Notes: generated from the sequence alone by a model not told the origin. 64,000 nt of DNA from Strongylocentrotus purpuratus (GCF_000002235.5 NW_022145597.1:28784423-28848422), one strand, 5' to 3'. Positions 22,548 to 34,439 are shown, numbered from the stretch's first letter. Made by a program: numbers and translations.

Positions 22548-24238
22548 TTAGGTAATTAGAAACGACTCCGTGCCCTCTATACGAAAAGGCAATCCTGAAA
22601 CAGAGGAAGTTACCATGTCGTGCTTAGTTGTTTAATCATCTTAATGTTAAATCATCAATCAAATGACAACGACGGTTATTCGAGCCTGACTTGGAGGAAA
22701 TAAACATGCCCTTTATAATGTTATTTAAAAAAATATTTTATGCAACTCTGTTCGATCGAAATAGCCTTCTTGTGTCATGATTATTGAGTACTCCTTTGAA
22801 GTCTTTAAAACAACACACTCACTTATAATAACAATGCCGGCGTTCATGACCACCGTAAATATTACCAATAAAATTGTATATGTCTGTACTGCACATCCAC
22901 GAGTTATATATCTACGTTAATTCTTAACTTAATCATTACGTTAAAAATGGCTGATCATTTTGAGGCTGGTAACGGAGGTAGTAAAGATAACAGCGAAGTA
23001 ATATATGTTGCCGACTTTTCAAGTTTGTTTCTCATTTTTCTGACTATATGTGATAAAGGTGTCGAATCGAAAAATGGAGAGGTGGATTTTTATCATTCAT
23101 AGAAGGAGCATTCTATCTCTAATGCATTTTTTTTAGATTTAAAAATATTGCTCATGCTTGACTTACCATCACAACCTAGTCTTTTCGCTATTAATCCACC
23201 GACGTTTTTACAATCTGCAGTACAAAGAAAAGAGACAAAAAAATGATCAAAAGAATAATAAACCAATAAAATTGTATCAAATAAAAACTCGGTTGTTTAT
23301 TTAAACATATTTGTGGCTTACACCCAGTAAATAAGATCGATTGATCGATCTGTATTGAATAACAAGCCAGAAAAATCTTGGAACCAGCGGTACTACATCT
23401 ACTGCTTGCCGGGCAGCGACTCTACCACCAGGCCATCACTGGTCCATGGCACAGTCACGATGAACTAGAAACAAATACCCAAGCTCTCCTGATTCATTCA
23501 GACTTATTAATATTCATTAGTCCGCCATAGTACAATAACTTTTATAAATGTAAAGTTATCACACAATATCATCGGCAAGGCCAGTAAGTGATAGAAAGTA
23601 TCTTTCTAATAGTGCAAACTCTCTTTAAATCTCTTTAAATAATAGGTGACCGCACAATCATTTATATACGACTTTTGGAATTATAGATCGGTTGTTTGTA
23701 ATCGTATTCATTTATTTGGTTGACAACATTAGAAATGAATTGCTTACCGCTCTGTCTGTCATTTTCCTCGACATTCAACGCATTAGAAATGTCGATCTCA
23801 TCTTCCTTGACTAAAACAATACAAAAATAAAAAATGAAAAATGATCGAAACAATAATAAATCAACAAATCAAATCGAATCCAACAAAACTTGGCTAGTAA
23901 CTAAATTTATCACGAAAACTCACGAAAACTAGGATAAAAATGGATAGAAAGTATCATTTTGTCAGCGCAAACTTTCTTCAAATGTGGTCGGATTATGTCG
24001 AAACATCAATGCCATGTTGGCGCATTTCAATAGGTGACCGCACAAGCTTATAATACGACTCTTAAAATTGCTTTAGGTCGGTTGTTTTGTAATCGTATTC
24101 GTTTTGTTGGTTGACAACATTAGAAATGAAGTGCTTACTGCTTCTCCTTCCGGGTCTGTTCTCTTCGACATTCAACGCACTTGCTGCCACGGCCAAGGCA
24201 ATCAGAAAGTAGAGAGTAATCATGGTTTTTGACGCCAT
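22548..24238 (-). CDS. Secreted peptide precursor, copy A (four exons, 85 aa)
   Basis: Exons read on the minus strand: 24238-24139, 23810-23748, 23214-23167 and 22594-22548 (stop TAA). All joints are phase 1 with GTAAGC/GTAAGT donors (one per internal joint) and pyrimidine-tract acceptors; a further acceptor at 24248 just before the ATG suggests a 5' UTR intron. Exon 1 gives a signal peptide (MASKTMITLYFLIALAVAAS, cleavage likely after SA), then LNVEENRPGRRS with a Gly-dibasic site. Exon 2 is acidic (IKEDEIDISNALNVEEN). Exon 3 forms a two-cysteine segment, CKNVGGLIAKRLGC. Exon 4 ends GLPFRIEGTESFLIT. I recognise no family; the layout suggests an antimicrobial or regulatory peptide. An alternative is unspliced exon 1, giving a 59-aa product ending YDYKTTDLKQF. 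Comparison with copy B supports the spliced model. Confidence 0.6.
23382..23450 (-). mobile_element. tRNA-like (SINE head) fragment, copy A
   Basis: On the minus strand, GATGGCCTGGTGGTAGAGTC resembles a tRNA A box and GGTTCCAAG a B box. The same sequence sits at about 30660-30730 in copy B. It lies in an intron of the peptide gene. Confidence 0.4.
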
Positions 24239-24299
24239 TTTCAAAGTCTAAGGAAAATAGAATAAACATGGAATACATTTTTATCATTTGGTCAAAGCC

Positions 24300-24535
24300 A
24301 GGCCTCGCGCGAAACCCCCCCCCCCCCCACCCCTTAAAAAAAAAAAGTGGTGCTCCATCTCCTCCCCCCCCCCCCCGTTGAACAACAACAACAACAAAAC
24401 TTAGTGCTCACTACCCCCCCCCCCCCCCCGCTTATTCGCCGGCTGGATATGTTAATAAGTGGTCATTTTCCCCTCGCAATGTCTCACTAAACACCTCTGG
24501 CTCAAAGTTGGCATAAGAACCCCCCCCCCCCCCTT
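24300..24535. repeat. Poly-C tract cluster upstream of peptide gene A
   Basis: Four C-runs of 10 or more bases are separated by short sequences including a CAACAACAACAA stretch. The counterpart is at 31600-31832 in copy B. They lie 60-300 bp upstream of the peptide gene start on its 5' side. Confidence 0.9.
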
Positions 24536-24897
24536 GAAAAAGCTTGTTTGGGTTTGAAAGCTATGGTCACATTGCAACACAATTAAGAATGTTGGCATAG
24601 AATATTGACGTACTGAAACTTTCCTTTTAACACGCACCAAAAATGAACAGAAAGCCCAAATCAAACAATATTTACTATTAATAACGAAACTGAAGCAATA
24701 AATTCGTCGCTGTTTTCACGAAGTGACGGTAGTGAAAAAAAATTGCATTCACTTTGCGTGACGATTTTCCTCACTAATTGCGCCCAAAATAACGGGCTTC
24801 GAGACAACAGGCTGCCAGAAAATACGGGATTTGCGGTTTGTTCTGATAAATGCAAGGCGGAAGGCTTCAGAATGTCTACATTCAATCATAATTATTA

Positions 24898-24981
24898 AGG
24901 GCCTTTTAGATTTGCACGACGACAACGTGGGCTGCTACGTGTGACGTCCTTTTAACAGTCCACGCAAATCTAAAAGTCCCT
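24898..24981. mobile_element. Short foldback element, copy A
   Basis: An 84-bp inverted repeat: GGGCCTTTTAGATTTG at the left pairs with CAAATCTAAAAGTCCC at the right. The same unit is at 32114-32197. Confidence 0.8.
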
Positions 24982-25029
24982 ATTCTTCGCTTTCCGAAAC
25001 CAAACAACTGAGGATGTTTTGAATGCCCT

Positions 25030-25295
25030 AGAGGTGCTGGGGTCGAGTGGATACGTCGCCGGACTGTCGATCACAAGGTCCGCGGTTCGAGTCCCAACGC
25101 CGCACTAATGTCCTTTGGCAAGACATTGATTTACATTTGCCACACTCCACCCAGGTGAAGTAACTGGGTACCTGGTAGGAATTTATTCCTTGAAATGCTA
25201 GAGCGCCGTATGGCAGCCGTGCTAAAGCCAGGGTAATAATCGGGAGCGCCAGGAGGGTCAAATCTGACTGACATGAGCGCTATACAAGAACCCAC

Positions 25296-25332
<37 letters not shown>
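25030..25332 (+). mobile_element. tRNA-derived SINE, inserted only in copy A
   Basis: The tRNA-like head has A box GGGGTCGAGTGG and B box GGTTCGAGTCC. The body contains GGGTACCTGGTAGGAAT and GAGCGCTATACAAGAACCC, and the tail is an (ATT)n repeat. Copy B reads straight from AATGCCCT into ATTGAAAGAGG (about 32243), showing the empty site. I see no clear target duplication beyond the ATT. Confidence 0.85.
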
Positions 25333-25550
25333 GAAAGAGGATGTTCCCGGCCCATTTCTGCACTGCATTTAACAGCTTAACCCCACCCTCCTTGAGTTTT
25401 ATATTTTATACATCCAGAAACCGGAACTCCCGATTACGAGATCACTGGGCCATCTCACCCATCAGAGTTGCAAAGCAAAGCTCGTGATTATTGTGAACTA
25501 AGCCCGCGGCTGCACAAGAGGCGAAGAAATGTCTTATAAGAAATGCAGAC

Positions 25551-25700
25551 CTACGCTCAACAACTGACTTTACACTAATTATTCCCAAATTCCAGACTCT
25601 CAACTATACCAAAAAACATTTTGCAGTGGCTGCTTCGAAACGTGGAACAATTTCCCCCTTCTAACAGAGAAAAGGGTAATACCACTTTCAAAAGATCCCT
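25551..25700 (+). mobile_element. CR1/jockey-like LINE C-terminal relic, copy A
   Basis: The frame reads LRSTTDFTLIIPKFQTLNYT followed by KKHFAVAASKRGT. This matches the common LINE C-terminus of the form LRSS...L.VP...L.TYG...FSVAAP.LWN. It is interrupted downstream by MITE family A. Copy B holds the same relic at 32465-32620. Confidence 0.7.
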
Positions 25701-26240
25701 TAAAGGTACTATGTCCCATTTGCAGGCCAGAAAATATAAAAAGTTTAAATTCCAACGGCATTTGAAAGATAATACTAATTTAGAACTTCCCTAAAATGAG
25801 GAGGGGGGGCTTGAAAATGTCTTTAAGTGGGAAAATAACGACTATTAGTTGTCGAACCGACTTAAGAGCTATAGAGCAAGTAAGTAATAGTCTGATTTTC
25901 AGACCATTATACCGAATGGTCGTATGTTTTATGCTGCGCAAAGATTCAATCAGTTTATTTTTGGCCATTAAAAAAAGTGGGTTATTGATGTAGACAAATG
26001 ATCATGTACCCTTTCGTTCATTTTATGTATGTTATTACCAAAGAAGAAAAAAGCTAGTCAGTCACTCAATAGTGTCTGACAGTTAAGTCTAGCAAGTAAA
26101 CGGGTTTCCTTGCATAATTTGAATATTAGGAAACTGCTAACGTTTAAATTCCACAGATAGGACTTATATGACATATTCATAATTCCTGCAAAGTTCTACA
26201 GAATTTGATGTTGGCTGCAAAAGGGACATAGTATCTTTAA
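25701..26240. mobile_element. MITE family A, copy 2
   Basis: TTAAAGGTACTATGTCCC at the left and GGGACATAGTATCTTTAA at the right. Interior collinear with copies at 1741 and 32621. It inserted into the LINE relic before the 7-kb duplication, as both copies share it. Confidence 0.9.
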
Positions 26241-26244
26241 AGCA

Positions 26245-27490
26245 TTCTTCTTCCCTCAGTAATAAAGTATGATTTACCTATTTATGAGTTTAAAGTTTCT
26301 CTCTTTTCATTCTGTTACTTTGTAGGCGAAAAGGTACTTTTTGTTTTAGCGCTACTAAATAATCGATATCATTATCAATACAATTACAAACTGACGCAGT
26401 CAGAAAGACGTCTCATGTGCAACAGACATAATGTAAGATATGTTGGGCCTACCTGCTTTCGATGCGGTGTTCGAGTAGACTTCGGTGAGATGATGATATA
26501 ATTTCTCGTAGATGTGACGAAGTGTCTTTCTGTTGAAGTACTGTCTAGATAGCTTCTAGTTTTATAGAATATCGAAGCCTGCTTTGACCATCTGCTCGTA
26601 ACCGAAAAGTCACCGCAATTAAATATAGTGTTCAATTCAATTCAATTCAATTTATTTTGCCAAGCAATGAACGAATATACGGGTAAAATAAAACAGTATA
26701 CCAAGTACCACACAATTACAATTATTAACAAAGTTGAACACAGAAAGAAAGAAAAAAAAATCAATTTACAAACATGAATAAATATCGTTAAAAACACAAG
26801 GAAGATTGCTTAGCCTGGTAGCAGTCAGAAAAGGAGGTGGTCCTTATATGGGACTATCAAATAATCAAATATAAAAAGTCTTATGATTTAATTTAAGCTG
26901 TAATAAAAAGTAAAACAAAAACAAATAAATGTAAAATATTCATGTAATCATAACAACCATATTGAAACTTTTAGCATCAATATAGGTCCATCAAAAGTTT
27001 TTTGTATTTACGTTTATAGTGTTTACAGCTTGCTGGTGGATAAAACTGTCTAAAACTGTAATAAATATGACCTCAAAACGTATTGTTTGATTATTTTTTA
27101 TCCAAACTTTGAATCATCATCAATGACATAATTCTGGCATCTCCCTTCTTTTATTTTCTTGTCTGTGTATTTTCTTCACCGCATCCATCATTCCAACCAT
27201 AGACCATATGCCCATTCACCATATTGATCAAATATTGAAAGTTTCCAAATGAAATTTGAATTTATACAAAAAATATATACTATGCACTAAGAAGCTTCAG
27301 TTGAAATTATAAATTCTCTGTGACTGGCTTAGCACTAGTTTCTAATGGACCAGTCACCGAAGATCCATAAATTTACAGGTGTCTCGAAGAAAGTGTATGG
27401 TACATTTGATTTTTATCTTTCATCAAGAAAATGAAAAGCTCAAAATGTAAACTTTAGAGAAATACATCAGAGATCAAGTATGAATTCACA
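26245..27490. other. Non-coding AT-rich DNA in duplication copy A
   Basis: Contains (CAATT)n at about 26630-26655 followed by ATTTATTTTGCCAAGC, possibly the antisense 3' end of a LINE. The same sequence occurs at 33165-34430. No gene seen. Confidence 0.5.
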
Positions 27491-27494
27491 CCAT

Positions 27495-27516
27495 TGTCCA
27501 AAATACGCACGCACGT

Positions 27517-27549
<33 letters not shown>

Positions 27550-27752
27550 CACAGATACATGAAAGGGAAATAAGAGAAAAATGAAAGTCAAGAGATCGGA
27601 GTTGTTATTGCAAGCCCAACGTAAAGAGAGTCAGAGAGAGAGAGAGAGGGGTGGAGTGTGATTGTGTTTGTGTGCGTGTATGTGGATGTGTGAGAGAGGT
27701 AGATAGAGAGACAGCTAGACAGAGAGAGAGGAAGAGAGAGAGAGATAGAGAA

Positions 27753-27793
<41 letters not shown>

Positions 27794-27940
27794 TGAACGT
27801 CAAGTCAAGATAGCATGGATGTTATTGCAAGCCTAAAGAGAGTCAGAGAGTCAGAGAGAGAGAGAGAGAGGGTGGAGTGTGAGTGTGTGCGTGTGTTCGT
27901 GTGTGTGTGTGTGTGTGTCTCTCTCTCTCTCTCTCTCCCA
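27495..27940. repeat. (CA)n, (GA)n and (GT)n microsatellites
   Basis: CA array at 27510-27555, GA arrays at 27625-27785 and 27845-27870, then GT/CT at 27895-27937. Mirrored in copy B at 34440-35390. Confidence 0.95.
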
Positions 27941-28164
27941 TTCTCCATCTGTTTATTGCTATGACAGATTTGCTCACAGTCGATTAAACACCATTTTTTA
28001 ATTAAATTTTAACAGTCATTGTAACTATATTGATAACAATTCTTTTAAGAAACAGGGCCAAGGTGTTAAAATGATATTTAGTGTGCATAGAAGTGCCAAT
28101 AGAAGTAAAGATTCAGAGAAGGGGCCATAAAATGAAATGAGTTAAAGAAGCAATTTTTGTTAAA

Positions 28165-28408
28165 GGAAGAGAGAGAGAGAGATAACAGCCCCCCCCCCCC
28201 CCCCCACCACCACCACCTCCTCCATACACCGTCACCAACAAACAAAAGAAAGTGAAATAAGAAGAACTAGAAGATGAAAAGGGAAAGACAGCAACGGCAT
28301 ATTTAATAATAAGGGTAATTATCGTGGCAGAAATAGTACTTTCATGTAACATTTTGTTTATATTTTAGTTTCACAACGTGATTTAAATGTTCCAATGCTT
28401 CTTAGATT
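28165..28408 (-). repeat. Right arm of the inverted repeat flanking copy A
   Basis: Inverse of 20103-20336. It abuts the start of duplication copy B at about 28432. Confidence 0.9.
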
Positions 28409-28447
28409 GGAATAGTAATCACTGATTGTATCCCTGCCCGTATGGTT

Positions 28448-28496
<49 letters not shown>

Positions 28497-28588
28497 TCCT
28501 CTACACAGACTTGCTCCAATCTCTCTCTCTCACTCTCTCTCTCTCTCTCTCTCTATTTATATGCCTGTTCCATGGCTATTCCTCCCTC

Positions 28589-28642
<54 letters not shown>

Positions 28643-29030
28643 ATCCTCTTCGATACACGCTTTCTACAATCTCTCTACCTCTCTGATATGCCTGCTCCCT
28701 GTCTATCTCTTCTCCTCTCTCTTTCTCTCTTTTTCCTCTCTTTCTCTCTCTCTCTCTTCTACCCCTCTCACAACATGAACAAAAGTAAATTAACCCGAGG
28801 AGGATTATTATTATGTCATTCCATTTAATGAGAAAGTTTTGTGCACAATGTGTCAGAGAATAAAGCAGCTGATTAAAAATTTGACAATACAACTTATGAA
28901 TGTATACCCCTCAATGGTTTCCTTCGCACGTTTTATCTACACATGAAGCACATGTACAAGATTGTACTCTTCAATGCAGTATAAACAATCAAATTTCCAG
29001 TGAGTTGTCAACACAAAACTATATTTGGCT

Positions 29031-29312
29031 CAGGCGCGGATCCAGTGAGGATTTCTTAGGGGTGGGGCCCAATTTGTTTTCTTATTGCTCCCAAAAAAAT
29101 TGAAAATCGCGCCGGTCGAAAATCCGCTCATTGGGGGAGGGGGGGGGGGGGGGGGTTGTGAGCACATATATTTTTTTTGGCCCTCGAAAATTTGAAAATT
29201 TGCACTTGAGCGCCAGGGGGGGGGGGTCCATCTCCGAAAAAAAGGTGAAATTAACGTGTTTTACACGTGTTTTTTTCCAGGGGGGAACCGGGCCCCCCTG
29301 GATCCGCCCTTG
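29031..29312. mobile_element. hAT-like MITE, counterpart of 21358-21580
   Basis: Starts CAGGCGCGGATCCAG and ends GGATCCGCCCTTG, flanked by TTTGGCT and ATTGGCT. The interior differs from copy A mainly in length of G/T runs. Confidence 0.8.
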
Positions 29313-29988
29313 ATTGGCTACATGTAGGCATATTGATACTTTACATTTGAAACGAGATTCAATTGTATTTATATATTTTAGAGGCAAAATTATGAATTAA
29401 TTGGGCTAATGTTAACGTCAGTGATGACTGATCACCGATGATTTTTTTTTTCTCGCATCAAGTTGACAAAAGTCTCAACAAACAGAGAAGACGTCTGACC
29501 GCATGGAAAAGATCCAGCTAGTATGCTTCTCGAACTTCTCAATGCTACTCTTACACTGCATCTGAAATAAAGAAAAGAGAAAATGTAAAGATTTGTTAAA
29601 TATATTACAACAAATTCTAAGGTATTTGGTTGCTGTATCCTGACAATGTGCATGCACCGAATGTATTTCAGAAACAGTAGTGTTATGTGATATGGTGTGA
29701 TTCTGCTAGCGGGATAATGAAGAGGTGTATATGTGCACTCTTAACGCAGTGTAGAGTTGGGTACAATTTTGCACATAAGAGGTCAAAATGGGAACATGCA
29801 TGTTTTTTTGATGACATGTACCCAAACTTGGTTGAACATTATCCATTGTTGGTAAACTCTTACCCAATAAACATGCATGGTTCCTTTCTTCCCATCTTAT
29901 GAGTAAAATTTTACCCAACCCTTTAAAAATTATGAAGATACATATGGGAAAAATACGGATTGGGCAATTCTCTCAAATATGAGTAACT

Positions 29989-31522
29989 TTAGGTAATTAG
30001 AAACGACTCCGTGCCCTCTATACGAAAAGGCAACCCTGAAACAGAGGAAGATACCATGTCGTGCTTAGTTGTTTAATCATCCTAATGTTAAATCATCAAT
30101 CAAATGACAACGACGGTTATTCGAGCCTGACTTGGAGGAAATAAACATGCCCTTTATAATGTTATTTTTTTAATGTTTTATGCAACTCTGTTCGATCGAA
30201 TTTATGCACACTTAAAAGCATTCTCGTGTCATGATTATTGAGTACTCCTTTGAAGTCTTTAAAACAACACACTCACTTATAATAACAATGCCGGCTTTTC
30301 AAGTTTGTTTCTCATTTTTCTGACTATATGTGATAAAGGTGTCGAATCGAAAAATGGAGAGGTGGATTTTTATCATTCATAGAAGGAGCATTCTATCTCT
30401 AATGCATTTTTCTTTAGATTTAAAAATATTGCTCATGCTTGACTTACCAGCAAGTTGACAACCTAGTAGTATCGCTGTTAATCCACCGACGTTTTTACAA
30501 ACTGCAGTACAAAGAAAAAAGAAAAAAAATGATCAAAAGAATAATAAATCAATAAAATTGTATCAAATAAAACTCGGTTTTTTATTTAAACATATTTGTG
30601 GCTTACACCCAGTAAATAAGATCGATTGATCGATCTGTATTGAATAACAAGCCAAAAAACTCTTGGAACCAGCGGGACTGCATCTACTACTTGCCGGGCA
30701 GCGACTCTACCACCAGGCCATCACTGGTCCATGGCACAGTCACGATGAACTAGAAACAAATACCCAAGCTCTCCTGATTCATTCAGACTTATTAATATTC
30801 ATTAGTCCGCTATAGGACAATAACTTTTATAAATGTAAGTTATCACACGATATCATCGGCAAGGCCAATAAGTGATAGAAAGTATCTTTCTAAAAGTGCA
30901 AACTCTCTTTAAATCTCTTTAAATAATAGGTGACCGCACTATTATTTATATACGACTTTTGGAATTATAGATCGGTTGTTTGTAATCGTATTCGTTTAGT
31001 TGGTTGACAACATTAGAAATGAATTGCTTACCTCTCCGTCTGTCATTTTCCTCGACAATCAACGCATTAGAAATGTCGATCTCATCTTCCTTGACTAAAA
31101 CAATACAAAAATAAAAAATGAAAAATGATCGAAACAATAATAAATCAACAAATCAAATCGAATCCAACAAAACTTGGCTAGTAACTAAATTTATCACGAA
31201 AACTCACGAAAACTAGGATAAAAAGGGATAGAAAGTATCATTTTGTCAGCGCAAACTTTCTTCAAATGTGGTCGGATTATGTCGAAACATCAATGCCATG
31301 TTGGCACATTTCAATAGGTGACCGCACAAGCGTATAATACGACTCTTAAAATTGCTTTAGGTCGGTTGTTTTGTAATCGTATTCGTGTAGTTGGTTGACA
31401 ACATTAGAAATGAAGTGCTTACTGCTTCTCTTACCGGGCCTGTTCTCTTCGACATTCAACGCACTTGCTGCCACGGCCAAGGCAATCAGAAAGTAGAGAG
31501 TAATCATGGTTTTTGACGCCAT
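29989..31522 (-). CDS. Secreted peptide precursor, copy B (four exons, 87 aa)
   Basis: Minus-strand exons 31522-31423, 31094-31032, 30501-30448 and 30035-29989 with the same phase-1 joints as copy A. The signal peptide is identical. Exon 1 differs from A by two silent changes and one Arg-to-Lys (GRR to GKR). Exon 3 is 6 bp longer, in frame, and reads CKNVGGLTAILLGCQLA, keeping both cysteines while neighbouring residues change. Exon 4 differs only by a silent Gly codon. This pattern, conserved signal and processing site, preserved frame and a diversified cysteine segment, is what duplicated host-defence or toxin-like peptide genes show (established pattern; its application here is inference). 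Function is unknown. Confidence 0.6.
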
Positions 31523-31599
31523 TTTCAAAGTCTAAGGAAAATAGAATAAACATGGAATACATTTTGATCATTTGGTCAAAGCCATGCAGGCCTCGCGCG

Positions 31600-31832
31600 A
31601 ACCCCCCCCCCCCCCTTACAAAAAAGATAAAAAAGTGGTGCTCCATCTCCCCCCCCCCGTTGAACAACAACAACAACAACAATTAGTGCTCGCTACCCCC
31701 CCCCCCCCCCCCCCCCGCTTATTCGCCGGCTGATTAGCCGCTAGATATGTTAATAAGTGGTCATTTTCCCCTCGCAATGTCTCACTAAACACCTCTGGCT
31801 CAAAGTTGGCATAAGAACCCCCCCCCCCCCCT
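31600..31832. repeat. Poly-C tract cluster upstream of peptide gene B
   Basis: Four C-runs separated by the same short sequences as at 24300-24535, including a longer CAACAACAACAA stretch. Run lengths differ between copies. Confidence 0.9.
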
Positions 31833-32113
31833 TTAAAAAAACTTGTACGGGTTTGAAAGCTAGAGTCACATTGTAACACAATTAAGAATGTTAGCATGGC
31901 ATATTGACGTACTGAAACTTTCCTTTTAACACTCCCAAAAATGAACAGAAAGCCCAAATCAAACAATATTTACTATTAATAACGAAACTGAAGCAACAAA
32001 TTGCGCCCAAAATAACGGGCTTCGAGACGACAGGCTGCCAGAAAATACGGGAATTGTGGTTTGTTCTGATGAATGCAAGGCGGAAGGCTAGATGTCTACA
32101 TTCAATCATATTA

Positions 32114-32197
32114 AGGGACTTTTAGATTTGGACGACGACAACGTGGATTGCTACGTGTGACGTCCTTTTAACAGTCCACGCAAATCTAAAAGTCCCT
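32114..32197. mobile_element. Short foldback element, copy B
   Basis: AGGGACTTTTAGATTTG pairs with CAAATCTAAAAGTCCCT; counterpart of 24898-24981. Confidence 0.8.
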
Positions 32198-32464
32198 ATT
32201 CTTCGCTTTCTGGAACCAAACAACTGAGGATGTTTTGAATGCCCTATTGAAAGAGGACGTTCCCGGCCCATTTCTACACTGCACTTAACAGCTTAACCCC
32301 ACCCTCCTTGAGTTTTATGTTTTGTACATCCAGAAACCGGGAACTCCCGATTACGAGATCACTGGGACATCTCACCCATCAGAGTTGCAAAGCAAAGCTC
32401 GTGATTATTGTGAACTAAGCCCGCTGCACATGACGCGAAGAAATGTCTTATAAGAAATGCAGAC

Positions 32465-32620
32465 CTACGCTCAACAACTGAGTTTACACTAATTATTCCC
32501 AAATTCCAGACTCTCAACTATACCGAAAAACGTTTTACAGTGGCTGCTTCGAAACGTGGAACAATGCCCCCCCCCCCTTTCCATAAGAGAAAAGGGTAAT
32601 ACCATTTTGAAAAGATCCCT
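32465..32620 (+). mobile_element. CR1/jockey-like LINE C-terminal relic, copy B
   Basis: The frame LRSTTEFTLIIPKFQTLNYT followed by FTVAAS is the same relic as at 25551, again cut by MITE family A. Confidence 0.7.
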
Positions 32621-33161
32621 TAAAGGTATTATGTCCCATTTGCAGGCCAGAAAAAACAAAAAGTTTAAATATCAACGGCATTTGAAAGATACTACTAATT
32701 TAGAACTTCCCTAAAATGAGGGGGGGGGGGGCTTGAAAATGTCTTTAAGTGGGAAATAACGACTATTAGTTGTCGAATCGACTTAAGAGCTATAGAGCCA
32801 GTAAGTAATAGTCTGATTTTCAGACAATTGTACCGAATGGTCGTATTTTTTATACTGCGCAAAGATTCAATCAGTTTATTTTTGGCCATTACAAGAAGTG
32901 GGTTATTGATGTAGGCAAATGATCATGTACCCTTTAGTTTATTTTATGTATGTTATTACCAAAGAAGGAAAAAGCCAGTCAGTCACTCAATAGTGTCTGA
33001 CAGTTAAGTCTAGCAAGTAAACGGGTTTCCTTGCATAATTTGAATATTAGGAAACTGCTAACGTTTAAATTCCACAGATAGGACTTATATAAAATATTCA
33101 AAATTCCTGCAAAGTTCTACAGAATTTCATGTTGGCTGCAAAAGGGACATAGTATCTTTAA
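32621..33161. mobile_element. MITE family A, copy 3
   Basis: Ends TTAAAGGTATTATGTCCC and GGGACATAGTATCTTTAA; collinear with copy 2. Confidence 0.9.
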
Positions 33162-34439
33162 AGCATTCTTCTTCCCTCAGTAATAAAGTATGATTTACCT
33201 ATCTATGAGTTTAAAGTTTCTCTCTTTTCATTCTGTTACTTTGTAGGCGAAAAGGTACTTTTTGTTTTAGCGCTACTAAATAATCGATATCATTATCAAT
33301 ACAATTACAAACTGACGCAGTCAGAAAGACGTCTCATGTGCAACAGACATAATGTAAGATGTTGGGCCTACCTGCTTTCGATGCGGTGTTCGAGTAGACT
33401 TCGGTGAGATGATGATGTAATTTCTCGTAGCTTGATGTGACGAAGTGTCTTTGTCCAGCTTTCTGTTGAAGTAATGTCCAGATAGCTTCTAGTTTTATAG
33501 AATATCGAAGCCTGCATTGACCATCTGCTCGTAACCGAGAAGTCACCGCAATTAAATATAGTGTTCAATTCAATTCAATTCAATTTATTTTGCCAAGCAA
33601 TGAACGAATATACGGGTAAAATAAAACAGTATACCAAGTACCACACAATTACAATTATTAACAAAGTTGAACACAGAAAGAAAGAAAAGAAAAAAATCAA
33701 TTTACAAACATGAATAAATATCGTTAAAAACACAAGGAAGATTGCTTAGCCTGGTAGCAGTCAGAAAAGGAGGTGGTCCTTATATGGGACTATCAAAACA
33801 ATAAAATATAAAAAGTCTTATGTTTTAATTCAAGCTATAATAAAAAGTAAAACAAATAACAATTACATGTAAAATATCATAATATAACAACCATATTGAA
33901 ATTTTTAGCATCAATATAGGTCCATCAAAAGTTTTTTGTATTTACGTTTAAAGTGTTTACAGCTTGCTGGTGGATAAAACTGTCTAAAACTGTAATAAAT
34001 ATGACCTCAAAACGTATTGTTTGATTATTTTTTATCCAAACTTTGAATCATCGTCAATGACATCATTCTGGCATCTTCCTTCTTTTACTTTCTTGTCTGT
34101 GTATTTTCTTCACTGCATGCATTCATCATTCCAACCATAGACCATATGCCCATTCACCATATTGATCAAATATTGAAAGTTTCCAAATGAAATTTGAATT
34201 TATACAAAAAATATATACTATGCACTAAGAGGCTTCAGTTGAAATTATAAATTCTCTGTGACTGGCTTAGCACTAGTTTCTGAAGGACCAGTCACCGAAG
34301 ATCCATAAATTTACAGGTGTCTCGAAGAAAGTGTATGGTACATTTGATTTTTATCTTTCATCAAGAAAATGAAAAGCTCAAAATGTAAACTTTAGAGAAA
34401 TACATCAGAAATCAAGTATGAATTCACACCATTGTTCAA

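Larger units (their letters stand above)
20778..27920. repeat. Segmental duplication, copy A (about 7.1 kb)
   Basis: Collinear with 28432-35300 in direct orientation. Shared landmarks in order: CT arrays, the hAT-like MITE at 21358, the peptide gene, a foldback, a LINE relic, MITE family A, and CA/GA arrays at the end. Identity looks high over long blocks, with differences from small indels, substitutions, and copy-specific insertions at 22016-22297 and 25030-25332. Confidence 0.95.
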
